NCBI GenBank assembly: GCA_000720805.1
Contig: JODI01000025.1
Span: 1 to 64,000, forward strand
From: Streptomyces violaceoruber
GTDB taxonomy: Bacteria > Actinomycetota > Actinomycetes > Streptomycetales > Streptomycetaceae
DNA length: 64,000 nucleotides
Direction: 5' to 3'
The notes beneath the pieces were generated by a model, which was given only the letters and a program-made list of their open reading frames with translations, ran no database searches and was not told where the DNA came from. The position numbers were made by a program, and so were the translations under genes. How positions within the stretch are numbered: position 1 is the first letter of the stretch; the number at the start of each line of letters is the position of its first letter. This document shows positions 16,925-26,230 of this stretch, in pieces.

Positions 16925-17698
16925 GTGGTGACGTCACTCTCCTCGCCGCAGCCCCCGATACCGGACGGGCCCGTCACCGGGGACGCGCCCCGCAGTGTCC
17001 GGCGGCCGCTGCTCACTCAGTCCTGGCTGAATGTGACGTTCCTGCACTGGCCCGCGGATCCGGCCGACGTGGCCCGTGTGCTGCCGCCGGGAATCCGCCC
17101 CGACACCGTGGACGGCGTCACCTACGTGGGCCTGGTCGCCTTCCGGCTGCACCGTTCCGGCTGGCTCGGCCTGCCACCGGTGCCGTACCTGGGCAGCTTC
17201 CCCGAGACCAACGTCCGCCTCTACACCGTGGACGCACACGGGCGGCGCGGTGTCGTCTTCTGCTCGCTGGACGCCTCCCGCCTTCTCCCCGTCGCCGTGG
17301 GGCGCATCGGCTTCGGCCTGCCGTACATGTGGTCGCGCATGACCGTCGGCACTCGCGGCGACACCCTCACCTACACCAGTACGCGGCGGTGGCCCGGCCC
17401 GCGCGGCGCCCGCAGCCGTATCTCCGTACGGGTCGGCGACCCCGTGGCGGAGCCCACCGAGCTGGAACACTTCCTGACCGCCCGCTGGGGCCTGCACAGC
17501 ACCCTCCTCGGCCGGCCGGTCTACGTGCCCAACACCCACCCGCGCTGGCCCCTGCACCGGGCCGAACTCATCGCCTGCGACGAAGACCTGGTCGCGGCGG
17601 CAGGCCTGCCCGCACCGGCGGGCGAGCCGGTGAGCGTCCTGTACTCACCCGGTGTCCCGGCCCGCTTCGCCCGTCCGGCCGGTGCCCCTCGCCGGTGA
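16925..17698 (+). CDS. DUF2071 (YqjF-like) protein
   Basis: About 257 residues. RPLLTQSWLNVTFLHWPADP, LPPGIRPDTVDGVTYVGLVAF and SFPETNVRLYTVD are characteristic of the DUF2071/YqjF family, cytoplasmic proteins of unknown function related to acetoacetate decarboxylase-like folds. There is no ribosome-binding site before the two adjacent GTG codons (16925 and 16928), but GATACT lies 4-7 bases upstream, so the transcript may be leaderless. It is divergent from the FAD-subunit gene. Confidence 0.8.
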   Translation: MVTSLSSPQPPIPDGPVTGDAPRSVRRPLLTQSWLNVTFLHWPADPADVARVLPPGIRPDTVDGVTYVGLVAFRLHRSGWLGLPPVPYLGSFPETNVRLYTVDAHGRRGVVFCSLDASRLLPVAVGRIGFGLPYMWSRMTVGTRGDTLTYTSTRRWPGPRGARSRISVRVGDPVAEPTELEHFLTARWGLHSTLLGRPVYVPNTHPRWPLHRAELIACDEDLVAAAGLPAPAGEPVSVLYSPGVPARFARPAGAPRR

Positions 17699-17955
17699 TC
17701 TGCTCCTTCGGCGCCAGATGCTCCACGGGCACCCGACCGGGAAGCGGTGACCACCCAGTGGTTCTCCGTGGCCGACCAGCCGGCCAGGGCCAGCATGGCG
17801 AGGCCCGCCAGGGCGTCCAGCCGGCGGCGAGCGCGACGGGTGAGGGCGGAGTTGTCGGAGCCGGTCCGCTCCGTCGGCACCGACTCCCCGCACACGGCGG
17901 TGTACGCGTACCCGAGTGCGCGGCGACCACGGGTTCAGGAGTCGTCGTGCGGGCC

Positions 17956-18380
17956 TCAGTCCCGACCAGGTGGTGTGCCGAAGGTGAGCGATCCCCGCAT
18001 GCTGCCTGTCTGGATCACCGAACTGTGATGCACGCCCCCGCTGATCGTGTTGTGGACCTCCCCGGTCTGCTGACCGCTCCCAGGGGTGCCAATTCGTCGA
18101 GTGTCGGCCTCTGTTCGGCAGCGGCGGCGGGATCGGCCAGCAGGGTACGCCGCAGGCGTGTACGCCACTCCGCCTCGACGTCCGAGGCGGTCCGCTCGTC
18201 GCCGGACTCCCGTGCGGCCGTCAGCTCGCCGCGCGAGGTCTCCGACTCTCCCTCGCTCACGTCCTCCTCGTCGCCGGCGCGGCGTGAGAAGAACGCGACG
18301 ATGCGGTCACGAGCCTGGGTCCATGAGTCCGCCGCCCTCTGCTGCACGAACGCCGTCGCGCCCGCGGCGGTCAGTGCCAT
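17956..18380 (-). pseudogene. Frameshifted Streptomyces small protein (coiled N-terminus plus NTISGG/VIQTGS tail)
   Basis: The first frame (18380 to about 18080) starts MALTAAGATAFVQQRAADSW and runs through a charged helical part to LDELAPLG, then goes off-pattern and stops at 18015. A different frame resumes at about the same point with SGQQTGEVHNTISGG, HHSSVIQTGSM and GSLTFG and stops at 17956. That tail is the usual C-terminus of a family of Streptomyces proteins beginning like this one, so the two halves belong together. One base appears missing near the CCCC/GGG runs around 18085-18095: a mutation, a sequencing error, or less likely a -1 programmed shift. Function unknown; relatives are often found near effector-type ATPases. 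The 257 bases to the left up to 17699 hold no supported gene. Confidence 0.65.
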
Positions 18381-18451
18381 CAACTCCGCTTCCCGGAAGC
18401 CCCCTTCACATCAGCAGGGGGAGCCACCGCACTCCCTGGTGCTCTTAGGGT

Positions 18452-19378
18452 TCATCGGTTTCCGGCGCCCGGGGCCGGCTTCGACGCGGTGGGTGTGGTG
18501 GCCGACTTCAGGGTGTGGTCGAGGAAGCGCCGGGCGATCGGCGGTACGGCGCGGGAGCTCAGCCACGCGATTCCGATGTCCCGGGCACCGCGTACGTCGG
18601 TGACCTCCAGGTAGCGGATCGGGGACTGCGGGCTCGCCGTGATGTCCGGCGACGAGGGGATCAGGGACACGCCCAGACCGGCCGCGACCAGCCCGCGCAA
18701 GGTCTCCACCTCCTCGCCCTCGAAGCCGACGAGCGGGGTGAAGCCGGCCTCGCGGCACAGCGTCTCGGTCATGTCGCGCAACCCGTATCCGGGCTTGAGC
18801 AGGATGAACCGCTCCTCGGCCACCTCGGCCAGGCGGGCCCGACGGCGCCTGGCCAGCCGGTGCCGGGCGGGGACGGCCAGCCGCAGGGGCTCCACCAGCA
18901 GACGGCGCCAGGTGATCAGCGGGTGAACGGGCTCGGTGCTGGTGATGATCAGATCGGCCGTGGCCTCGAGGAGGTGCCGGGTCAGTCCCGTCTCTCCGTC
19001 CTGATGCAGCTCGAACTGGGCCTGCGGGAACGCCTGTCGGAAGTCCGTGACCAGCCTGGGGACGAGCCAGGTGCCCAGGGTGTGCAGGAAGGCCAGCGAC
19101 ACCACACCCGCTTGGGGGTCCATCAACTCGGCCACGGCTCGCCGGCCGCGGTCGTAGTTGTCGAGCATCGTGTCGACGTACTCCTTGAACACCCGTCCCG
19201 CCGGGGTCAGGCGCAGGACGCGTCCGACGCGCTGGAAGAGTTCGGCGCCGACCTCGTCCTCCAGCCGGTTCAGGGCCCGCGACAGGGCGGGCTGGGTGAC
19301 CTGGGCGTCCGCCGCGGCGTCGGTCACCGTCGTCCCCTGCGCCACGGCCTGGAAGGAGCGCAGTACCTGAAGGTCCAT
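18452..19378 (-). CDS. LysR family transcriptional regulator
   Basis: 308 residues. The N-terminal winged helix reads MDLQVLRSFQAVAQGTTVTDAA and VTQPALSRALNRLEDEVGAELFQRVGR, then an effector domain (about 90-295) with LPSS-like LIPSSPDI. GGAGGAGAATGACCGT before the ATG at 19378 supports this start over one seven codons earlier. It is the last gene of a leftward series with a FUSC exporter, an AEC carrier and two malic enzymes, and may regulate them in response to an organic acid (inference). Confidence 0.88.
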   Translation of the reverse strand: MDLQVLRSFQAVAQGTTVTDAAADAQVTQPALSRALNRLEDEVGAELFQRVGRVLRLTPAGRVFKEYVDTMLDNYDRGRRAVAELMDPQAGVVSLAFLHTLGTWLVPRLVTDFRQAFPQAQFELHQDGETGLTRHLLEATADLIITSTEPVHPLITWRRLLVEPLRLAVPARHRLARRRRARLAEVAEERFILLKPGYGLRDMTETLCREAGFTPLVGFEGEEVETLRGLVAAGLGVSLIPSSPDITASPQSPIRYLEVTDVRGARDIGIAWLSSRAVPPIARRFLDHTLKSATTPTASKPAPGAGNR

Positions 19379-19446
19379 ACGGTCATTCTCCTCCCTCATG
19401 CATCAGGGAGGATCCAGGCCGTGGCGGCATGGGTCACTGTCGTGCC

Positions 19447-19476
19447 GACGGCCGGGGCGGCTTCGCGCCGGCCGTC
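19447..19476. terminator. Hairpin after FUSC gene
   Basis: Perfect 9-base arms (GACGGCCGG/CCGGCCGTC) with a 12-base loop, between the leftward FUSC stop and the leftward LysR start. Confidence 0.55.
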
Positions 19477-19490
19477 CCGGCCGGCAGCGC

Positions 19491-21257
19491 CTACCGTTCG
19501 CGGTCTGCCCCGCCCGCAACCACCTGCGCGGTCACCTGGTCGCAGAGCCGCTCGGCGGCCGCGATCGCGTCCTCCCAGTCGGGCAGGGACCGGCCGGGGC
19601 GCACCGGTTCGCCGCGGGCGTGAGCGACGGACCGGCGGGCGTCGGCCAGTTGGTGGTACGCGGAGCGGCGCAGTGCCTGGCGCTGGACCGGACCCGTTTC
19701 CGGGGCGACGTCGCGGTAGCGGCGGGCGGCGGCGACGGCGGCCTCGGTCTGCGCCTCGGCGCGGTGCGCCGCGGAGTCGGGCCAGACCACGAAGTGCGCG
19801 AGGAGCACCAGCGCGGAGGCCAGAGCGGTGTCCACCATGCGCGTGCCGTACAGCGCCCGGTGGTCGCCGAGGAGGTCGACCAGCACGAACACGACCGCGG
19901 TCAGACCCATGGTGGCGAGCGCGTAGTGATGGCGCACGCCCACGGCCATCAGCGCGCCGAAGACGGCCACGACACCGATCACGGTGTACGTGCCGGTCGC
20001 GGCCGCGGACACCGCTCCGATCGCTGCCACGCCGACGACCGTGCCGACGCAGCGGTGCAGCGCCCGGGTGAACACCGGGCCGAAGTCGGGCTTGTAGACG
20101 AAGGCCACCGTCATGGGGAGCCAGTAGCCGCGCGGGCCGTGCAGTGCCTCGGCGAGCAGATGGGCGACGAGTACGCAGCCGCTCAGCAGAACGGCGTACC
20201 GCACCCGTGCCGCTCGCCCGGGCCACGCGTGCGCCGGCAGGCGCAGCGTCGGGTCGGCGGCGTCCGGTTCGTCGATGCCCGCGTACAGTTCGGTCAGCGC
20301 GGACCTGCCCGGCGAGTCGGTGTCGAGGGCCGGTGCCGCCTGCTTCGCCTGCCGCTCCGTCGCAATCTCCGGGGCGGGAGCCGAGACCTGCCCCGGGAGC
20401 AGGCGCTCGGCCAGCCGCAGCGGTACGCCGGTCAGCGCGGCCGGGAGCGGACGGGCCTCCCACACCAGCGCCGTCACGGTCTCGCCCAGCCGTACGGCAC
20501 AGTGGAAGGCCCGGACCAGTTCCCGGACTTCCGCCTGCGGCCGCCGCCGGGATCGCGGGGCGAGGTGGACGGCCATCACCTCGTGGGCGTGGTTGAGCGC
20601 GAGCGTCATCCGCCGGCGGGCCTCCTCGGCTTCCTCGGTGCCGGCCGCGGCGAGGGCCTCGCCCGCACTCCGGTACACGGCGAGGACGGCGGCCCGCTCG
20701 ACGTGGTACCGGCGCCACAGCCAGGGGGCCGCGGACAGCACCAGGACGAGGACGACACCGGCGAGCAGGGCCAGCGGCGGCTGCCACCACGGCCCGGGCA
20801 CGGGGATGCCGGTGCCGATCGTGACACCGAGCAGCAGGTGCATGCCCGACACGGACGCGATCCGCCCCCGCAGACTGATGGTGCCCGCCACCAGCGCGGC
20901 AGCGACCAGGCACCCCGCCACGGCCACCGACTCCCCGCTGCGCAGGGCGAGTTCACCGGCGAGCAGGCCGAGCGCGCTGGACACCCCGGTCCATCCGAGC
21001 CGTCGCACCCGTACCCGGTAGGGATCGGAGCCGTCCTGGCTCACGCCCCACAGGGCGCCGATCGCCGCGATCACGGACGGCACCACCCAGCCGGTGCACA
21101 CCCCGACGAGCAGGGGCAGGGCCAGGGCGACGGCACCGCGCGCGGCGGCCGCCAGCGGCAGGGGTACGGGCGCGAGTCCGGCGGCGGAACGCGCCACCCA
21201 CCGCAGAGGGGACCTACGGCGCGAACGTTCCGGTCGCGCGTCTGCTGCCGGTGTCAT
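19491..21257 (-). CDS. FUSC family membrane protein (aromatic acid/organic anion exporter-like)
   Basis: 588 residues with two blocks of hydrophobic helices (about residues 38-175 and 345-465) separated and followed by soluble helical regions, the arrangement of FUSC/AaeB-like transporters. The second block contains HGPRGYWLPMTVAFVYKPDFGPVFTRALHRCVGTVVG, a strong family signature. Related proteins export hydroxylated aromatic acids or confer fusaric acid resistance. It sits between LysR and an AEC carrier in one orientation, so an organic-anion efflux role fits. Confidence 0.82.
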   Translation of the reverse strand: MTPAADARPERSRRRSPLRWVARSAAGLAPVPLPLAAAARGAVALALPLLVGVCTGWVVPSVIAAIGALWGVSQDGSDPYRVRVRRLGWTGVSSALGLLAGELALRSGESVAVAGCLVAAALVAGTISLRGRIASVSGMHLLLGVTIGTGIPVPGPWWQPPLALLAGVVLVLVLSAAPWLWRRYHVERAAVLAVYRSAGEALAAAGTEEAEEARRRMTLALNHAHEVMAVHLAPRSRRRPQAEVRELVRAFHCAVRLGETVTALVWEARPLPAALTGVPLRLAERLLPGQVSAPAPEIATERQAKQAAPALDTDSPGRSALTELYAGIDEPDAADPTLRLPAHAWPGRAARVRYAVLLSGCVLVAHLLAEALHGPRGYWLPMTVAFVYKPDFGPVFTRALHRCVGTVVGVAAIGAVSAAATGTYTVIGVVAVFGALMAVGVRHHYALATMGLTAVVFVLVDLLGDHRALYGTRMVDTALASALVLLAHFVVWPDSAAHRAEAQTEAAVAAARRYRDVAPETGPVQRQALRRSAYHQLADARRSVAHARGEPVRPGRSLPDWEDAIAAAERLCDQVTAQVVAGGADRER

Positions 21258-21353
21258 GCAACCGTGTCCTTTCGCTTGCCGGGACGGATGGCGGACGTCG
21301 GATAGGGGATAGGGGATGGGGATGGGGGGGACAGCGGATGGTGGACAGCGGGG

Positions 21354-22415
21354 TCAGCCGACCAGCCCGATGAGCAGGGGCAGGGTTACGAAAGAGAGGA
21401 GCAGGCTCAGGACGACGGCGGAGCCGATGGTCCGCACGTCCTCCGTGGAACCGTGGCGGGCGGCGAACATCAGGGGGACGGGGGAGACGGGGAACGCGAC
21501 GATCAGCGCCGCCTGGGCGGCATCGGCCGCGGAGGCCACGGTCAGACCCACACCGTAGACGAGCAGCGGCAGGACGACGACGCTGGTGAGGGAGATCGCC
21601 CACACCGCGGGGGTGAGCTTCGGGCGGCCGATGCGGGCCACGGAGACGCCGACGTAGAGCAGCGCGGCGGCCGACGAGGCCCCGGCGAGCAGGGTCAGTG
21701 AGGCGTCGGCGACCTCCGGCAGACCGACCCCGCTGACCGACAGGACCAGGCCCAGCACCGGGCCCCAGCAGAACGGCTCACGCAGCGCGTGCCCGACCGT
21801 GCGCAGGATCGACGAACGGGGCTCGGAGGAGGCCGCCTCGGCCGCGAGCGGCGCGGTGGCCTGCGCGAGCGGGCCTCCGCCGGCGGTCACCAGGGCCGGC
21901 CGCCGTACCGCGGAGGCGGCTTCGGTGGCGACGGCCGCCCGGGACCTCGGATGGTCCGGCATGCCGAGCAGGATCAGGACGACCGGGTCGAGGACGACGT
22001 TGACGAGGATCCCCGCGACGGCGATCGGCACGGCCGCCTCGGCGGTACCGAACAGGCCTCCGAGGATGGACGTCCCCATGAAGGCGTACTGCGGCTGGAC
22101 ACACGCCAGGGCGAACAGGGCCGCCCGCCTCAGCGAACGCCGCGCGGCGAGGCGCAGCACGCCGAGCAGGACGGCGTACACCCCGAGCAGCCCGAACGCG
22201 AGCAGCCCCACCAGGGGCAGCTGGTCGACCAGCACATGCCGCGGTGTCTGCCAGATGCTCAGCAACAGGGCCGCGGGCAGAGCGAGTTGCATGGTCAGTT
22301 CGCGCAGCGCCTGCGCTCCGCCGGCGTCGAACAGTGCGCGACGGCCGGTGCCGTAGCCGACCGCAATGACAAGGAAGACCGGCACCACGACGGTGAAGAT
22401 CTCGGCGAAAGACAT
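21354..22415 (-). CDS. AEC family transporter (auxin efflux carrier/malate permease type)
   Basis: 353 residues with about ten membrane segments in two halves and a Pro/Ala-rich cytoplasmic linker near residue 190. The N-terminal half has PVFLVIAVGYGTGRR, ELTMQLALPAALL and the C-terminal half SISLTSVVVLPLLVYGVGL and ALIVAFPVSPVPLMFA, as in bacterial AEC carriers for malate, malonate or similar acids. The following genes (upstream in transcription) are two malic enzymes, which makes a C4-dicarboxylate the likely substrate. AAGGA lies 13 bases before the start. Confidence 0.82.
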   Translation of the reverse strand: MSFAEIFTVVVPVFLVIAVGYGTGRRALFDAGGAQALRELTMQLALPAALLLSIWQTPRHVLVDQLPLVGLLAFGLLGVYAVLLGVLRLAARRSLRRAALFALACVQPQYAFMGTSILGGLFGTAEAAVPIAVAGILVNVVLDPVVLILLGMPDHPRSRAAVATEAASAVRRPALVTAGGGPLAQATAPLAAEAASSEPRSSILRTVGHALREPFCWGPVLGLVLSVSGVGLPEVADASLTLLAGASSAAALLYVGVSVARIGRPKLTPAVWAISLTSVVVLPLLVYGVGLTVASAADAAQAALIVAFPVSPVPLMFAARHGSTEDVRTIGSAVVLSLLLSFVTLPLLIGLVG

Positions 22416-22486
22416 GGCTGCGTCAATCCTTCAGAAAGAGGCCTACGGGCCCTGCGGGTAGGAGCTGATGCGCGGACCGGTGTCCG

Positions 22487-24190
22487 TCACACGGCCGCGA
22501 TCGGCGGGTATTCCGGCCGCCACATGGCGGCGCGGACCCGCTCCTCGATCGCGTCGCCGACGGCCTCCCGGGCGACGCCGTCCTCGACGGCGGCGCGGGC
22601 CACCGCCACGGCCACCGCGACCGAGGTCTCGCGCAGCCGGTCGATCAGGGGGAGCACCGGCGCGCCCGGCGCCGTGGCGTCGGTCTGTTCCGCGACGGCG
22701 CGTGCCGAGGCGACGAGCATGCCGTCGGTGACGCGCTCGGCCCGGACGACAGCCGCCCCCAGCCCCAGGCCGGGGAAGACCAGCGCGTTGTTGGCCTGCC
22801 CGATGTGGTGGGTGACGCCGGCGACCTCCACCGGTTCGAAGGGGCTGCCGGTGGCGATCAGGGCCCGGCCGTCGGTCCAGCGGAGCAGGTCGGCGGGGAC
22901 GGCCTCGGCCAGCCGGGTCGGGTTGGACAGGGGCAGAACGATCGGGCTGTCGGTGTGCGCGGCCATGGAACGCACGATGTCCTCGGTGAAGGCGCCGCCC
23001 TGTCCGGAGGCGCCGATGAGAACGCTCGGGCGCACCCGGTCGACGACCTCGGCCAGCGGAACGCCGCCGAGGGAGTCGTCGCGCCGCCAGTCGGCGACGT
23101 CGGCGCCGCGACGGACGTAGCGGGTCTGGAAGTCCCGCAGGTCCGGCTGGCCCTCGGTGAGCAGGCCGTGGCGGTCGACGGCCCAGATCGCCTCGGTGGC
23201 CTGCTGCGGCGTCAGCCCGTCGGCGATCATCGCGTCGCGGAGCTGGTCGGCGATCCCGATGCCGGCGGTACCGGCGCCGAAGATCACGACGCGGTGCTCG
23301 CGCAGCGGAACCCCGGTGGCGCGCACGCCGGAGAGCACGGCGGCCAGGTTGACCGCGCCGGTGCCCTGGATGTCGTCGTTGAAAGTGAACACCTTCTCGC
23401 GGTACCGGTCCAGGATGCGGCGGGCGTTGGCCGGGCCGAAGTCCTCCCAGTGCAGCAGGGCGTCGGGGAACAGCTCGGTGGCGGCGGCGACGTACGCGTC
23501 GAGGAAGGCGTCGTAGCTCTCCCGATCGACGCGCGGGTGCCGGTTGCCCAGGTACAGCGGGTCGTCCAGCAGCTCCTGCCGGTTGGTGCCCACGTCCAGC
23601 ATCACAGCCAGGGTGCGGGCGGGGTCCACGCCCGCGGCGGCGGTGTAGACGGCGAGCTTGCCCACCGCGATGTCGATACCGCCCACACCCCAGTCACCGA
23701 TGCCGAGGATCGCCTCGCCGTCGGTCGCCACGATCAGGTCGACGTCGTCGGCGCCCAGTCCGGACGCACGCAGGGAGCACTCGATGTCCTCGGGCGCGTC
23801 GACCGACAGGTACACCCCGCGCGGGCGGCGGTACTCGTAGCTGTAGCGCTCGATCGCGGTGCCGACGGTCGGGGTGTACACGATCGGCAGCATCTCGGCG
23901 AGGTGGTCGCCGAGCAGCCGGTGGAACAGCACTTCGTTGCGGTCGCGCAGCGCCGTCAGATACACGTTCTTGGCGAGGTCGTCGGGCTGGGAACGGAACT
24001 GCGTGTAGGCACGGGCGGCCTGCTGATCCTGCGTCAGCACCTGCGGCGGCACCAGGCCCACCAGGCCCAGCTCGTGCCGCTCCTGCCGGGTGAAGGCGGT
24101 GCCCCGGTTCAGACGGGGATTGCTCAGTACGGCGTGTCCGCGGGCGGTCGTGCGGATGAGACCGTCGACGCTGCGGCTCTGGCTGCCCAT
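22487..24190 (-). CDS. NAD(P)-dependent malic enzyme (first of two)
   Basis: 567 residues. Malic enzyme N-terminal domain with LPIVYTPTVGTAIERYS (catalytic Tyr) and GIDIAVGKLAVYTAAAGVDP (catalytic Lys); FNDDIQGTGAVNLAAVL; NAD domain with VVIFGAGTAGIGIADQL. It converts L-malate to pyruvate and CO2 with NAD(P)H formation. CAGGAG is five bases before the chosen ATG, which excludes a long spurious extension. It lies 71 bases upstream of the AEC carrier and 205 bases after the second malic enzyme, all leftward. Confidence 0.93.
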   Translation of the reverse strand: MGSQSRSVDGLIRTTARGHAVLSNPRLNRGTAFTRQERHELGLVGLVPPQVLTQDQQAARAYTQFRSQPDDLAKNVYLTALRDRNEVLFHRLLGDHLAEMLPIVYTPTVGTAIERYSYEYRRPRGVYLSVDAPEDIECSLRASGLGADDVDLIVATDGEAILGIGDWGVGGIDIAVGKLAVYTAAAGVDPARTLAVMLDVGTNRQELLDDPLYLGNRHPRVDRESYDAFLDAYVAAATELFPDALLHWEDFGPANARRILDRYREKVFTFNDDIQGTGAVNLAAVLSGVRATGVPLREHRVVIFGAGTAGIGIADQLRDAMIADGLTPQQATEAIWAVDRHGLLTEGQPDLRDFQTRYVRRGADVADWRRDDSLGGVPLAEVVDRVRPSVLIGASGQGGAFTEDIVRSMAAHTDSPIVLPLSNPTRLAEAVPADLLRWTDGRALIATGSPFEPVEVAGVTHHIGQANNALVFPGLGLGAAVVRAERVTDGMLVASARAVAEQTDATAPGAPVLPLIDRLRETSVAVAVAVARAAVEDGVAREAVGDAIEERVRAAMWRPEYPPIAAV

Positions 24191-24395
24191 GACTGCTCCT
24201 GAACGGTCGGAAACGGGGACAGCGACCAAGCCTGCGAGCCAATGGATGCATGCGTCCAATGCCTGAGAATCACGTGATCCATAACCTGACGGTATTCGGT
24301 GGTGTGACCTGCGGTTTCGCCGTCGAGAAGGAGGGTGCCCGCCCGTGCGACTGTGACGGACGCCGCCCTCATTTCGGGGCCGGCGGGGCACCGGT

Positions 24396-26069
24396 TCAGC
24401 CGGTGGTCGCGTTGCCGTAGTCGGGCACCCACTGGGCCTTCCGGATCGCGGCCCGCAGTTCCTCCTCGGTGGCTTTCGGGGCGACGCCGTCCTCGACGGC
24501 CGCGAGTGCCGCGGCGAGGGCGATCTCGCGGGCCGCGTCCCGCATGCGACCCAGCGGCGGCAGCAGAGGTGCGGGGCTGCCGTCGTCCGGTGCCGAGCGG
24601 GCCGCGCAGCGGCCCACGGCGCGGGCGGCGGCGACCATCATCCGGTCGGTGACGCGGGTGGCGTGCGCGGCGGTGACCGCGAGGCCGATCGCGGGGAAGA
24701 CGTAGACGTTGTTGGCCTGGGCGACGGGTACGTCACGGCCGTCGATCCGCAGTGGCGGGAACGGGGAGCCGGTCGCCACCAGCACCCTCCCGTCCGTCCA
24801 GCGGGCCAGATCGGCGGGGTCGGCCTCGGAGTGCGAGGTCGGGTTGGAGAGGGGGAAGATCACCGGCCGTTCGCAGCCGGCGGCCATCCGCCGTACGACC
24901 TCCTCGGTGAACGCCCCGTGAGCGGTGGACAGGCCGATCAGCGCGGTGGGCCCGACCTGGCGGACCACCTCGGCGAGCTCCGGGTTCCCGTCGCCGTCCC
25001 AGTCGCGGACCTCGTCGTCGGCACGGGCGTAGGCCCGCTGTTCCTCGGTCAGCCCGGAGCGCGACTCCAGGAGCAGGCCGTCGACGTCGACGAACCAGAA
25101 ACGGTCGAGCGCCTCACGCTCCGACAGTCCCTCGTCGGCGAGGGCGGTGCGGATCATGTCGGCCACGCCGACCGCGGCCGATCCGGCACCGAGCACGACG
25201 AACCGCTGGTCGGCCAGGCGGGTGCCCGCGATCTCGGTGGCCGTGGTGAGCGCCCCGAGTGCCACGGCGGCGGTTCCCTGGATGTCGTCGTTGAACGTCA
25301 GCAGCCGGTCCTGATAACGGGTCAGGATCGGACGGGCGTGGACGGTCGCGAAGTCCTCCCACTGCAACAGCGTGCCGGGCAGCTCCGCCTCGACCGCCGA
25401 GACGAACATCTCCACCAGTTCGTCGTACTCGGCGCCCGTCACCCGGCGTTGCCGGCGGCCCAGGTAGTGCGGGTTGTTCAGCAGGTCCTCGTTGTCCGTC
25501 CCGGCGTCAAGGAGGACCGGCAGGGTGCGCGCGGGATGGATGCCGCCGATGGCGGTGTAGAGGCTGAGCTTGCCGATCGGGATGCCCATCCCGCCGACGC
25601 CCTGGTCGCCGAGGCCGAGAATGCGCTGCCCGTCGGTGACGACCAGCACATCCACCTCCTTGTTCGGCCGGTTGCGCAGGATCTCCCGGAAGCGGTGCCG
25701 GTCGTCGTAGGACAGGAACAGGCCGCGCGGCCTGCGGTAGATCTCGCTGAACCGGCGGCACGCCTCGCCGACCGTGGGGGTGTAGATGACCGGCAGCATC
25801 TCCTCGACGTGCTGGGTGATCAGCCGGTAGAAGAGCACCTCGTTGGTGTCCTGCAACTGCCGCAGGTAGATGTGCCGGTTGAGCGGTTTGTCGTAACCGA
25901 AGAACGCGTCGTGGGCGCGCTCGGCCTGCTCATCGAGGGTCTCGACGGCGGGCGGCAGCAGCCCGTCGAGGCCCTGTGCGGACCGCTCCTCGCGCGTGAA
26001 GGCGGTCCCCTTGTTGCGCAGCGGGTCGGAGAGCAGTGCGGTGCCGTGGATGGTGTCGCTCACTGTCAT
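24396..26069 (-). CDS. NAD(P)-dependent malic enzyme (second of two)
   Basis: 557 residues with the same architecture as its neighbour: LPVIYTPTVGEACRRFSEIY, GMGIPIGKLSLYTAIGGI, FNDDIQGTAAVALGAL and FVVLGAGSAAVGVADMI. The two paralogues are clearly diverged rather than a recent duplication (for example EYRRPRGVYLSVD against IYRRPRGLFLSYD). Different cofactor preference or regulation is possible but not readable. It is the first gene of the leftward organic-acid series. Confidence 0.93.
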   Translation of the reverse strand: MTVSDTIHGTALLSDPLRNKGTAFTREERSAQGLDGLLPPAVETLDEQAERAHDAFFGYDKPLNRHIYLRQLQDTNEVLFYRLITQHVEEMLPVIYTPTVGEACRRFSEIYRRPRGLFLSYDDRHRFREILRNRPNKEVDVLVVTDGQRILGLGDQGVGGMGIPIGKLSLYTAIGGIHPARTLPVLLDAGTDNEDLLNNPHYLGRRQRRVTGAEYDELVEMFVSAVEAELPGTLLQWEDFATVHARPILTRYQDRLLTFNDDIQGTAAVALGALTTATEIAGTRLADQRFVVLGAGSAAVGVADMIRTALADEGLSEREALDRFWFVDVDGLLLESRSGLTEEQRAYARADDEVRDWDGDGNPELAEVVRQVGPTALIGLSTAHGAFTEEVVRRMAAGCERPVIFPLSNPTSHSEADPADLARWTDGRVLVATGSPFPPLRIDGRDVPVAQANNVYVFPAIGLAVTAAHATRVTDRMMVAAARAVGRCAARSAPDDGSPAPLLPPLGRMRDAAREIALAAALAAVEDGVAPKATEEELRAAIRKAQWVPDYGNATTG

Positions 26070-26230
26070 GACGATTCGCCTGCCCGGGATGTCGCGGCCC
26101 CCACCCCAAGATATCGGCAAGCCGAGGGAAAGGCCGTTCGGAGTTTCCTGCTTCCTGCGATGCCCCACGCGGCACGTGACACGCCCCCGAATGGCTCATC
26201 CAGCTCGTTGGCAGTTCATCAGACCATATC

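Noticed and set aside
17521..17895. Leftward frame with a hydrophobic stretch (LAGLAMLALAGW)
   Set aside because: Overlaps the end of the DUF2071 gene and shows no family features or good start.
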